Shown: positions 1 through 6,802 of the stretch, piece by piece
Layout: every line of letters starts with the position of its first letter
Position numbering within the stretch: the stretch's first letter is position 1
Origin: an uncultured Eubacteriales bacterium
GTDB taxonomy: Bacteria > Bacillota > Clostridia > Christensenellales > Aristaeellaceae
NCBI GenBank assembly: GCA_902790525.1
Contig: CADASI010000008.1
Location: 1-41,274, forward strand
Direction: 5' to 3'
Length of the DNA: 41,274 bases
Translations under genes and position numbers: made by a program
Notes under the pieces: model-generated
Databases searched by the model: none
Seen by the model: the letters and a program-made list of their open reading frames with translations, nothing else
Told to the model about the DNA's origin: nothing

Positions 1-50
1 GGGCCCTGGCGCTTCCCCCGCCTCCATGCCTTACCCCTACCTACCACTGA

Positions 51-99
51 CTTACCGATGTCCTGACACAAAACACTTACCGATGTGCTGACACAACAA
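51..99. repeat. Two direct repeats at 25-bp pitch, possible IS/transposon end
   Basis: Two near-identical copies of a ~20-bp word begin at 51 and 76 (CTTACCGATGT then C or G, then CTGACACA). On the minus strand each reads TGTCAGNACATCGGTAAG. Tandem 20-25 bp sites beginning TGTCA are the usual form of transposase-binding ends in IS21-like and Mu/Tn7-like elements, so this may be the end of an element lying mostly left of the window. No transposase gene is visible here, so the assignment is inference. Confidence 0.35.
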
Positions 100-105
100 G
101 CCCCT

Positions 106-126
106 ACTCCCTACTGCCTACTCCCT
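106..126 (-). repeat. Heptamer array (3 units AGGGAGT/AGGCAGT)
   Basis: Three perfectly phased 7-bp units read on the minus strand as AGGGAGT, AGGCAGT, AGGGAGT. The array lies just upstream of the ribosome site of the first gene. The same units recur at 14297-14324. It belongs to the NNRGART heptamer family described in the findings. Confidence 0.8.
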
Positions 127-152
127 AAACCCAAGGAGCGTGAGCGTCCATA

Positions 153-1415
153 ATGGACAGTAACGGTACACTGATACTCTACCTCATCATTCTGGTCCTG
201 TTTTCGGCCTTTTTCTCGGCCTCCGAGACGGCCTACACCAGTTTAAACCGCGTGCGCGTGAAGGGCCTGGCCAACGCGGGCAACCGCCGCGCGGCGAAGG
301 TGCTTTCACTGGCGGAAAAATACGACAAGCTGCTCTCGGGCATACTGGTGGGCAACAACATCGTCAACATACTCTCCGCCTCGCTGGCCACGGTGCTGTT
401 TGTGAACCTGGTCGGGCCGCGGGGCGTGTCGCTGTCCACGGCGGTGATGACCGTGGTGGTGCTGATGTTCGGCGAGATCGCGCCCAAGAGCATCGCCAAG
501 GAGCACCCGGAGGAGATCGCCTTCGCGTTCTACCCGTTGCTCAGCCTGATCATACGCCTCCTGACCCCCATCATCCACCTGTGCACGCTGTGGCAAAAGC
601 TGATCTACCACATCTTCAAGCCCTCCGACGACCGCGGCATCACCGAGGAGGACCTCATCACCATCGTGGAGGAGGCCGAAAACGACGGCGAGATCGACGC
701 CCACGAGAGCGAGCTGATCCGCTCCGCCATAGAGTTCAACGACATGACCGTGGGCGACATACTCACCCCCCGCGTGGACATGACCGCGGTGTCCATCGAC
801 GACGACATGGACGCCATCGCCCGCGCCTTCGGGGAGAGCGGCTACTCCCGCCTGCCCGTGTACCAGGACAGCGTGGACGACATCATCGGCATACTGCACG
901 AGAAGGACTTCTACACCCGCAAGGAGGGCGCGTCCATACGCGACCTCATGACGCCCCCGCTGTGCGTGGTGCCCACCACGCAGCTGGCGGTGCTGTTGAA
1001 GCTGTTACAGAAGACCAAGAACCACATGGCCGTGGTGATGGATGAGTACGGCGGCGTGCTGGGCATCGCCACCATGGAGGACGTGCTGGAGGAGCTGGTG
1101 GGCGAGATCTGGGACGAGCATGACGAGGTGGTGCAGGACATCGAGGAGCTGTCCGACGGCAGCCTGCGGGTGTCCGGCGGGGCCAGTCTGGACGACCTCC
1201 GGGAAAAGATCGACATCCCCGGCGACTACGAATCCGTGACCGTCAACGGCTGGGTGCTGGAGGTGCTGGGGCGCTTCCCGCAGCCCGGCGACGGCTTCGA
1301 CTTCGGCGACAGCCGCGTCACCGTGGAGAAGGCGGCCCGCCGCCGGGTGGAGCAGATACACATCGAACCCAAACCGACCGAGCAGGTGACTGACGATGAA
1401 CGAGCAGATCATTGA
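153..1415 (+). CDS. CNNM/CorC family hemolysin-like membrane transporter
   Basis: A 420-residue membrane protein of the CNNM (DUF21) plus CBS pair plus CorC_HlyC architecture, a family linked to Mg2+/Co2+ efflux or homeostasis. Residues 8-145 hold the DUF21 membrane domain with the polar FFSASETAYTSLNRVR stretch and several hydrophobic helices. Residues ~200-320 are the CBS pair (MTVGDILTPRVDM opens the first CBS). The end (~340-405) is the CorC/HlyC C-terminal domain. The ATG at 153 follows AAGGAG at about 135. Its last 20 bases overlap the start of the RNase R gene, so the two are translationally coupled. The actual substrate cannot be read from sequence; the older name hemolysin is only historical. 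Confidence 0.9.
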   Translation: MDSNGTLILYLIILVLFSAFFSASETAYTSLNRVRVKGLANAGNRRAAKVLSLAEKYDKLLSGILVGNNIVNILSASLATVLFVNLVGPRGVSLSTAVMTVVVLMFGEIAPKSIAKEHPEEIAFAFYPLLSLIIRLLTPIIHLCTLWQKLIYHIFKPSDDRGITEEDLITIVEEAENDGEIDAHESELIRSAIEFNDMTVGDILTPRVDMTAVSIDDDMDAIARAFGESGYSRLPVYQDSVDDIIGILHEKDFYTRKEGASIRDLMTPPLCVVPTTQLAVLLKLLQKTKNHMAVVMDEYGGVLGIATMEDVLEELVGEIWDEHDEVVQDIEELSDGSLRVSGGASLDDLREKIDIPGDYESVTVNGWVLEVLGRFPQPGDGFDFGDSRVTVEKAARRRVEQIHIEPKPTEQVTDDERADH

Positions 1416-3486
1416 TCTATTGACGGAATCCGGCGCGCCGGTGTGCATCAAGGAGATCGCCGCGCGCCTCAGGTGCCCGATGCAGGCCGTGAAGGAGGCC
1501 CTCGAATCCCTGATTTCCGAGGGCGAGGTCGTCGTGACCAAAAAGGGGCGCTACATGACCCCGGAGGCCGCGGGGCTCATCAGGGCATCAATCAGCTTCC
1601 AGCGCAACGGCACGCCTCTGGCGCACCCGTTAAACGGCGACCCCGCCCTGCCGATGAACGCCGTCGGCCACGAGCGCTGCATGCCGGAGGACGTGGTGCT
1701 GATCCACCCCGAGGGCGCGCGCTGCACGCTGCACAGCATCGTTAAGCGCGGCAGGACGGGCTTTTCGGCCTACGTGCGCGTCGAGCAGCGCGCCCGCAGG
1801 GGCGAGGGCCGGGGTGACGCCCGCAAGACCGCCACCGCCGTGCCCTGCGACACGCGCATCCCCTACGACGTCGTGCTGACCGGGGATCTCTCCTTCGTCA
1901 AAAACGACGAGATCGTGCAGCTGAAGATCGAAAAGTACCCCGAATTCAACCGCCCTATCTACGCCAGCGTGGAGCGCGTGCTGGGCAACGCCTCCAGCAT
2001 GCGCGCGCTGATGAAGGCGGTGGCCGAGGACCACGGCTTCGCCACGGAGCCGAACCCCGAGGTGGCGCGGGAGTCCCGGGACATGCCCTCCGCGGTGTCT
2101 GAGGCAGACCTCGCGGGCCGGGAGGACCTTCGGGACCTGTTGACCTTCACCATCGACGGCGCGACGGCCAAGGACTTCGACGACGCCGTGTCCATCGAGG
2201 CCACGCAAAAGGGCTGGCGGCTGGGCGTGCACATCGCGGACGTGTCCCACTACGTGCGCCCGCGCACCGCCATCGACGAGGACGCGCTCATGCGCGGCAC
2301 GTCGCTGTACCTGCCGGGACTGACGGTGCCCATGCTGCCGGAGTGTCTGTCCAACGACCTGTGCTCGCTGATGCCGGACGTGGACCGGCTGGCCATGAGC
2401 CTGTTCATGGACATCGAAAACGGCGCGATAAAGGACCACCGGCTGGTTGAGTCGGTGATCCACTCCCACGCCCGGCTGACCTACCAGGCCGTGAACCGCC
2501 TGTGGGACGGGGGCGAGACGGACATCGCCGAGGACGTCCGCAGGGCTTTGAACGACATGCTCGCGCTCTCCCGCGAGCTGCGCGCCCGGCGGCAGGCCCG
2601 CGGGGCCGTCGACTTTGAGATGGACGAGCCGGAGTTCGTGCTGGACGAAAGGGGCGAGCCCGCCGACATACTCTGCGAACCCCGGGGCGAGGCGGAGAAG
2701 ATGATCGAGGACTTCATGCTGGCCGCCAACGAGACCGTGGCCGCGCTGGCCCGGAGCACCGAGCTGCCCTTCATCTACCGCATTCACGAGGACCCGGATC
2801 CGGACCGCCTGCGGGCGCTGGAGGCGTTTCTCTCCGGCGTCGGCCTGCACGTCCACATCGGCATGAATCCCCATCCGGGCAGGCTCCAGGCCGTACTGGA
2901 GGACGCGAAGGACCATCCCGCCCGGGACGTCATACGCCACTATCTGCTGAGGGCGCTGAAGCGCGCGCAGTACTCCGAAAAGCCGCTGGGCCACTACGCG
3001 CTGGCCATGTCGGACTACTGCCACTTCACCTCCCCCATCCGCCGCTATCCCGACCTGACCGTGCACCGCATGCTCAAGCTGCTCATCCGCGGCGACATGG
3101 ACCGCGCCGGCCGCATGGCCGGGCGCATGCCGGAGCTGGCCGCGCAGTGCTCCCGGCGGGAGTACGCCGCCACGCTGTCCGAGCGGCAGGGCGACGACAT
3201 CATGATGGCCGCCTACATGTCCCACCAGATCGGCCGCAAGTTCGACGGCGTGATCTCCGGCGTCACCGCCTGGGGGCTGTACGTCACGCTGCCCAACCGT
3301 GTGGAAGGCCTGGTGCACATCTCGGAGCTGGACGATTACTACGTCTACGACGAGGCCCGCAAGCGCATCGTGGGCGAGGCCACCGGTACCGTGTTCAAGC
3401 TGGGCGACCGCGTGCGGGTGCGCATGCAGAGCGCCGTGATCCCCGCCGGGGAGATCAACTTCGAACTGCTGCCACCCAGGGCATAG
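1396..3486 (+). CDS. rnr: Ribonuclease R (RNB/S1 3'-5' exoribonuclease)
   Basis: A 696-residue RNase R. It begins with a winged-helix segment (residues ~12-55, KEIAARLRCPMQAVKEALES), followed by cold-shock-like OB domains, then the RNB catalytic domain with DGATAKDFDDAVSIE (~250-265), which carries the metal-binding aspartates. The end is an S1 domain (FDGVISGVTAWGLYVTLPN, ~617-690). It lacks the long lysine-rich tail of the enterobacterial enzyme. RNase R degrades structured RNA 3' to 5' in RNA and ribosome quality control. The usual neighbours smpB and ssrA are absent; instead the gene overlaps the upstream CorC gene by 20 bp, and its AGGTGA ribosome site lies inside that gene. Confidence 0.95.
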   Translation: MNEQIIDLLTESGAPVCIKEIAARLRCPMQAVKEALESLISEGEVVVTKKGRYMTPEAAGLIRASISFQRNGTPLAHPLNGDPALPMNAVGHERCMPEDVVLIHPEGARCTLHSIVKRGRTGFSAYVRVEQRARRGEGRGDARKTATAVPCDTRIPYDVVLTGDLSFVKNDEIVQLKIEKYPEFNRPIYASVERVLGNASSMRALMKAVAEDHGFATEPNPEVARESRDMPSAVSEADLAGREDLRDLLTFTIDGATAKDFDDAVSIEATQKGWRLGVHIADVSHYVRPRTAIDEDALMRGTSLYLPGLTVPMLPECLSNDLCSLMPDVDRLAMSLFMDIENGAIKDHRLVESVIHSHARLTYQAVNRLWDGGETDIAEDVRRALNDMLALSRELRARRQARGAVDFEMDEPEFVLDERGEPADILCEPRGEAEKMIEDFMLAANETVAALARSTELPFIYRIHEDPDPDRLRALEAFLSGVGLHVHIGMNPHPGRLQAVLEDAKDHPARDVIRHYLLRALKRAQYSEKPLGHYALAMSDYCHFTSPIRRYPDLTVHRMLKLLIRGDMDRAGRMAGRMPELAAQCSRREYAATLSERQGDDIMMAAYMSHQIGRKFDGVISGVTAWGLYVTLPNRVEGLVHISELDDYYVYDEARKRIVGEATGTVFKLGDRVRVRMQSAVIPAGEINFELLPPRA

Positions 3487-3507
3487 AATATAGGGCTGTT
3501 TGGAACA

Positions 3508-3548
3508 GGAAATTAGGAATTAAGAATGAGGAATGAGGAATCAGGAAT
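3508..3548 (+). repeat. Heptamer array (TAGGAAT/GAGGAAT/CAGGAAT)
   Basis: From 3514 to 3548 five exact 7-bp units follow one another: TAGGAAT, TAAGAAT, GAGGAAT, GAGGAAT, CAGGAAT, with a degenerate unit before them. The array starts about 20 bp after the RNase R stop codon. Two inverted units of the same kind (AATTCCT type) occur at about 3767-3781, where the stop codon of the M18 peptidase lies. Confidence 0.85.
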
Positions 3549-3570
3549 TATATGATGCCGGCAGGCATGC

Positions 3571-3647
3571 GTAGGGGCGCCGATGCGGCGCCCGCCCAAT
3601 GCGAATCCACGATTCCGTTCGGGCGGGCGGCGCATCACCGCCCCTAC
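3571..3647. repeat. GTAGGGGCG palindrome, copy 1
   Basis: Imperfect inverted repeat of two ~27-bp arms (3571-3597 and 3621-3647) that open GTAGGGGCG and close CGCCCCTAC, with a 23-bp loop. About five positions differ between the arms. The left arm is shared almost base for base with the copy at 24487. It has no coding capacity and looks like a MITE- or REP-like extragenic element. The remainder of this gap (3648-3766) shows no gene that I recognise. Confidence 0.8.
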
Positions 3648-3771
3648 ATGCTCGATTGCTGCTAACTGAATTCCTAGAGTGTGTTTCTAAATGCCGGGAG
3701 ATGCAGTTTCGAGCGGATTTGGCTGCATTTCAAGGCGATTTTCCGCAGGCTTAGTGGGGCTAAGTCATCTC

Positions 3772-5064
3772 CTAATTCCTCATTCGTATCAAGCCGTCTC
3801 TCTCAATCACGATTTCCGTCTCATGAAACGCCCGTATCGCCCGCACCATATATTCGACATCCCGCGCCCCGGCGCATTCGTTGGCGGAGTGCATCGCCAG
3901 CTGCGCGAGGCCGATGTCCACGGCGCTCATGGAGGCGTGGGTATTGGCGATGTTGCCCAGCGTGGAGCCGCCGGGGATGTCCGAGCGGTTGGCGAAGCGC
4001 TGCACGGGCACCCCCGCCGATGCGCACACGCCCTCGAAGATCGCCTGGGACACGCCGTCGCTGGTGTACTTCTGGCTGGCGTTGAACTTCACCACCACGC
4101 CGCCGTTCATGGTCACGCGGTTGTCGGCATCGTACTTCTCCGGGTGGTTCGGGTGCACCGCGTGGGCGTTGTCGGCGGAGAGCATCATGCTCCGGGCCAG
4201 CATGGCCTCGAGGCTCAGCCCGCCGCTTGAGGCCGCCACGCGCCCCAGCACCTCCCGCAGGAAGCTGGAGTCCGCGCCCTGGCGGGTGCCGCTGCCCACC
4301 TCCTCGTTGTCAAAGACGCACAGCACGTCCACATGGCGGGAAGGCGCGGCCTCCGCAAGCGCCCGCGCGGAGGCGAAGGCGCACTCCAGGTCGTCCAGCC
4401 GCGGCGCGGCGATGTATTCCCCGCTCGCGCCCCACAGCCGGGGTTCATCCCGGTTGACCAGGTAGAGGTCCGCCCCGGCGATCTGCGCCTTATTCACGCC
4501 CAGCGCCGCCGCGATCAGCGCCGTAAGGTCCGATCCCGCCGCGCCGTACACCGGCAGCATGTCCACCTGCGGGTTCAGCTTCACGCCGTCGTTGACCTCG
4601 CGGTTGAAGTGTATGGGCATATTGGGGATGAGGGCCAGGTCGCGGTCCAGATTGACCAGGCGCGACTCAAACCCCGCGCCGGTGTTCACGATCGCCCGCC
4701 CCGCCACGGACAGCGGACGGTCGAACCAGCTCGACATGATCATGCCGCCGTACTTCTCCACGTTCAGCGTGGCGTAGCCGTTGGCCTCCCGCGCGGCGGC
4801 GGGCTTGAGCTTGAAGCAGGGCGAATCCGAGTGGCTGGCCACGATCTGAAAGTGGTCCGCCGCCCCCTCCGGCAGCCGAAACGCGATGATCGACGACTGA
4901 TTGCGCGTCACATAGTACCCGCGCCCCGCCTCGAGCGCCCAGTCCTCGCACTCGTTGAGCGCCCGAAACCCGTGCGCCGAGAGCATCTCCGCGATATTCC
5001 CCACCGCGTGAAACGCCGTGGGCGAACGGCCGATAAAGGTCAATAGTTCCTCAATATAATCCAT
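3772..5064 (-). CDS. apeB: M18 family aminopeptidase
   Basis: A 430-residue cytosolic metallo-aminopeptidase of family M18 (aspartyl aminopeptidase-like). Metal-site motifs are visible: ASHSDSPCFKLKP near residue 80, LDDLECAFA near 225, DNEEVGSGTRQGADS near 255, and NGGVVVKFNASQKYTSD plus GGSTLGNIA toward the end. The start at 5064 is chosen because GGAGGTAAAAATGG gives an ideal ribosome site; an in-frame ATG 18 codons upstream lies inside the heptamer array and lacks one. The stop codon lies in two degenerate heptamer units. Transcription probably starts from a promoter at 5222-5250, giving a ~150-nt leader that holds inverted heptamer arrays. The general symbol apeB is used by family similarity. 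Confidence 0.92.
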   Translation of the reverse strand: MDYIEELLTFIGRSPTAFHAVGNIAEMLSAHGFRALNECEDWALEAGRGYYVTRNQSSIIAFRLPEGAADHFQIVASHSDSPCFKLKPAAAREANGYATLNVEKYGGMIMSSWFDRPLSVAGRAIVNTGAGFESRLVNLDRDLALIPNMPIHFNREVNDGVKLNPQVDMLPVYGAAGSDLTALIAAALGVNKAQIAGADLYLVNRDEPRLWGASGEYIAAPRLDDLECAFASARALAEAAPSRHVDVLCVFDNEEVGSGTRQGADSSFLREVLGRVAASSGGLSLEAMLARSMMLSADNAHAVHPNHPEKYDADNRVTMNGGVVVKFNASQKYTSDGVSQAIFEGVCASAGVPVQRFANRSDIPGGSTLGNIANTHASMSAVDIGLAQLAMHSANECAGARDVEYMVRAIRAFHETEIVIERDGLIRMRN

Positions 5065-5080
5065 TTTTACCTCCGTTAAT

Positions 5081-5199
5081 TGAGAATGGAGAATTGAGAA
5101 TTGAGAATGGCGGTGCAAATCCCTTCGGGATTTGTTTTAATATTAAAGAAATCCGCAGGATTTCCACCAGATTTCTCAATTCTCAATTTTCAATTCTCA
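5081..5199. repeat. Inverted pair of TGAGAAT heptamer arrays
   Basis: Four units on the plus strand (5081-5108: TGAGAAT, GGAGAAT, TGAGAAT, TGAGAAT) face four units on the minus strand (5172-5199). The 63-bp centre holds two small hairpins (AAATCCC/GGGATTT and GAAATCC/GGATTTC). The whole structure falls in the predicted leader of the M18 peptidase mRNA, where it could fold into a ~28-bp imperfect stem. Confidence 0.85.
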
Positions 5200-5221
5200 A
5201 TTTCATCATCCTTCCCCCTTC

Positions 5222-5250
5222 ATTATAATCATACACCGCCCTGTTGACAA
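5222..5250 (-). promoter_or_regulatory. SigA promoter for the M18 aminopeptidase
   Basis: On the minus strand TTGTCA (5250-5245), a 17-bp spacer, then TATAAT (5227-5222). The -35 box overlaps that of the divergent promoter at 5244-5273. Confidence 0.7.
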
Positions 5251-5273
5251 GCACATCCCATATTGGTTATAAT
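5244..5273 (+). promoter_or_regulatory. SigA promoter for the DUF4432 gene
   Basis: TTGACA (5244-5249), an 18-bp spacer, then TATAAT (5268-5273), about 40 bp before the start codon at 5319. Its -35 hexamer shares five bases with the divergent minus-strand -35. Confidence 0.8.
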
Positions 5274-5318
5274 ACAAATTGTTAAGAAATGGGTTATTCC
5301 CGATACGGAGGTAGGCAT

Positions 5319-6371
5319 ATGAAACGATCTGAGCTGTTTGAATTGCGCAAGAAGTGCGGCGACCCGTCGGCGCTGTGCGGCATCAGGGACTACGTGTTCA
5401 ACGACGGCCCGGCCCGCGGGGTGCGGGCGTTCGATGTGAAGAACGGCCGCGGCCTCGAGCTGACCGTGCTGGCGGACCGCGGGCTGGACATCCCCTACCT
5501 GAGCTACAAGGGCGTGAACATCGGCCTTCTGAACAAGGTCGGCATACGGTCGCCCCATCTTTATCAGGAGGACGGCGCTTCCGGGTTCCTGAAGCAGTTC
5601 TACGCCGGCATGATGACCACCTGCGGCCTGACCTATGCCGGGGCCGCGGGCGTGGACGGCGGCAAGGCGCTGGGCCTGCACGGCCCCTACGACAACATCC
5701 CCGCCGCCAAGGTCACCGCCTGGCAGGACCACGAGGGCGACGACATCGTGCTGCGGCTGGCGGGCGAGGTGCGCGAGGCGGAGGTGTTCGGCCCCAACAT
5801 GGTGCTGACCCGCCTGATGACCGTGGACACCGAGCGCGACGCCGTGCACGTGCATGACGTGGTGGAAAACCAGGGCTTCGACACCCAGCCGCTGATGATG
5901 ATCTACCACATCAACTTCGGCTATCCCATGCTGGACGACGGCGCGAGGGCGTACTTCTCCACGTCGCAGGTCGCGCCGCGCACCGACTTCGCCAAAGAGG
6001 GCATGCACAACTACGACGTGATGGAGGCTCCCGGCGTGGGCCGCGACGAGCAGTGCTACTACCACACCGGCCACGGCGAGGGCGAGGCCTTCGCCATGCT
6101 GCACAACGAAAAGCTGGGCCTCGCCGCCATGGTGCGCTACGACAAGGCCGTGTTCCCGATGCTGTGCGAGTGGAAGTGCATGCGCGCCGGGGAGTACGCG
6201 CTGGGGCTGGAGCCCACCACCAGCGGCGTGGTGAACCGCTCGGAGGCCCGGGAGAACGGCATGCTCACATCCCTCGAGCCCGGCGAGAAGCGCGAATTCA
6301 ACGTGACCATCGAGCTGTCCGACGATCCCGCGCGCATCGACGCCTTTAAGGCCCGCGCCCACAGGCGGTGA
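5319..6371 (+). CDS. DUF4432 / aldose-1-epimerase-like protein
   Basis: A 350-residue protein of the DUF4432 family, whose fold is that of galactose mutarotase-like enzymes. Family-like stretches include GRGLELTVLADRGLDIPYLSYKG (given here only by its key residues RGLD and YKG, ~40-65), LHGPYDNIPA (~130), and the conserved IYHINFGYPML (~202) with a histidine and an asparagine that fit a sugar-binding site. The start at 5319 has GGAGG seven bases upstream; the open frame begins 30 bp earlier but without a ribosome site. It is followed after 4 bp by the DUF3783 gene, so the two form one operon. Substrate unknown; a role in carbohydrate handling is inferred from the fold. Confidence 0.82.
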   Translation: MKRSELFELRKKCGDPSALCGIRDYVFNDGPARGVRAFDVKNGRGLELTVLADRGLDIPYLSYKGVNIGLLNKVGIRSPHLYQEDGASGFLKQFYAGMMTTCGLTYAGAAGVDGGKALGLHGPYDNIPAAKVTAWQDHEGDDIVLRLAGEVREAEVFGPNMVLTRLMTVDTERDAVHVHDVVENQGFDTQPLMMIYHINFGYPMLDDGARAYFSTSQVAPRTDFAKEGMHNYDVMEAPGVGRDEQCYYHTGHGEGEAFAMLHNEKLGLAAMVRYDKAVFPMLCEWKCMRAGEYALGLEPTTSGVVNRSEARENGMLTSLEPGEKREFNVTIELSDDPARIDAFKARAHRR

Positions 6372-6375
6372 TGAT

Positions 6376-6747
6376 ATGATCCCCGCGACGGTACTGACCT
6401 TCAACCTGCCCGACGATGTCCACGCCCGCATCGAAAGCCTCGCCGCGACCCTCGACATCCGGGTCGTGGCGGTGGCCCCGGAGCGCTTCGCGCTGCCCCT
6501 GGGGGCGCTGCTGGGCATTCCGACGGGGCCCGCGGGCGTCCCGAAGGAAGCGAGCGGTTTCTCCGACCCGATGCTTTTGATGTGCAATCTGGACGAGGCG
6601 CAGTTCAACCGCTTTTTGCAGATGCTGCGCGGCCCCGGCCTGCCCCGCATCCCCCTCAAGGCCGTGCTGACGCCGCATAACGTCAGCTGGAATGCGGTGC
6701 AGCTGCATGATGAGCTTGCAAGGGAGCATGCGGCGATGGGAAGATAA
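6376..6747 (+). CDS. DUF3783 domain protein
   Basis: A 123-residue soluble protein resembling DUF3783, a small family of unknown function common in Clostridia. The C-terminal half carries the recognisable segment (MLLMCNLDEAQFNRFLQML, then PLKAVLTPHNVSWN). No catalytic motif, signal peptide or membrane segment is seen. It starts 4 bp after the DUF4432 stop codon with AGGCGGTGAT as a ribosome site, and a strong terminator follows it, so it closes a two-gene operon. Confidence 0.75.
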   Translation: MIPATVLTFNLPDDVHARIESLAATLDIRVVAVAPERFALPLGALLGIPTGPAGVPKEASGFSDPMLLMCNLDEAQFNRFLQMLRGPGLPRIPLKAVLTPHNVSWNAVQLHDELAREHAAMGR

Positions 6748-6756
6748 AACAGACAA

Positions 6757-6794
6757 TAAACGACGCGCGACCTTTGATCGCGCGTCGTTTTTTC
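6757..6794 (+). terminator. Rho-independent terminator
   Basis: An 11-bp GC-rich stem (ACGACGCGCGA / TCGCGCGTCGT) with a 7-base loop followed by T6. It ends the DUF4432-DUF3783 operon and lies between two convergent genes, so it may also serve the minus-strand gene ending at 6803. Confidence 0.9.
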
Positions 6795-6802
6795 GTGTTC
6801 GC

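Noticed and set aside
1630-3318. Open frame of 562 codons on the minus strand
   Set aside because: Opposite RNase R; His/Gly/Val-rich composition is typical of antisense frames in high-GC genes.
3648-3770. Possible IS remnant between the palindrome and the M18 peptidase gene
   Set aside because: I see no inverted ends or transposase fragment; it can only be called unassigned.
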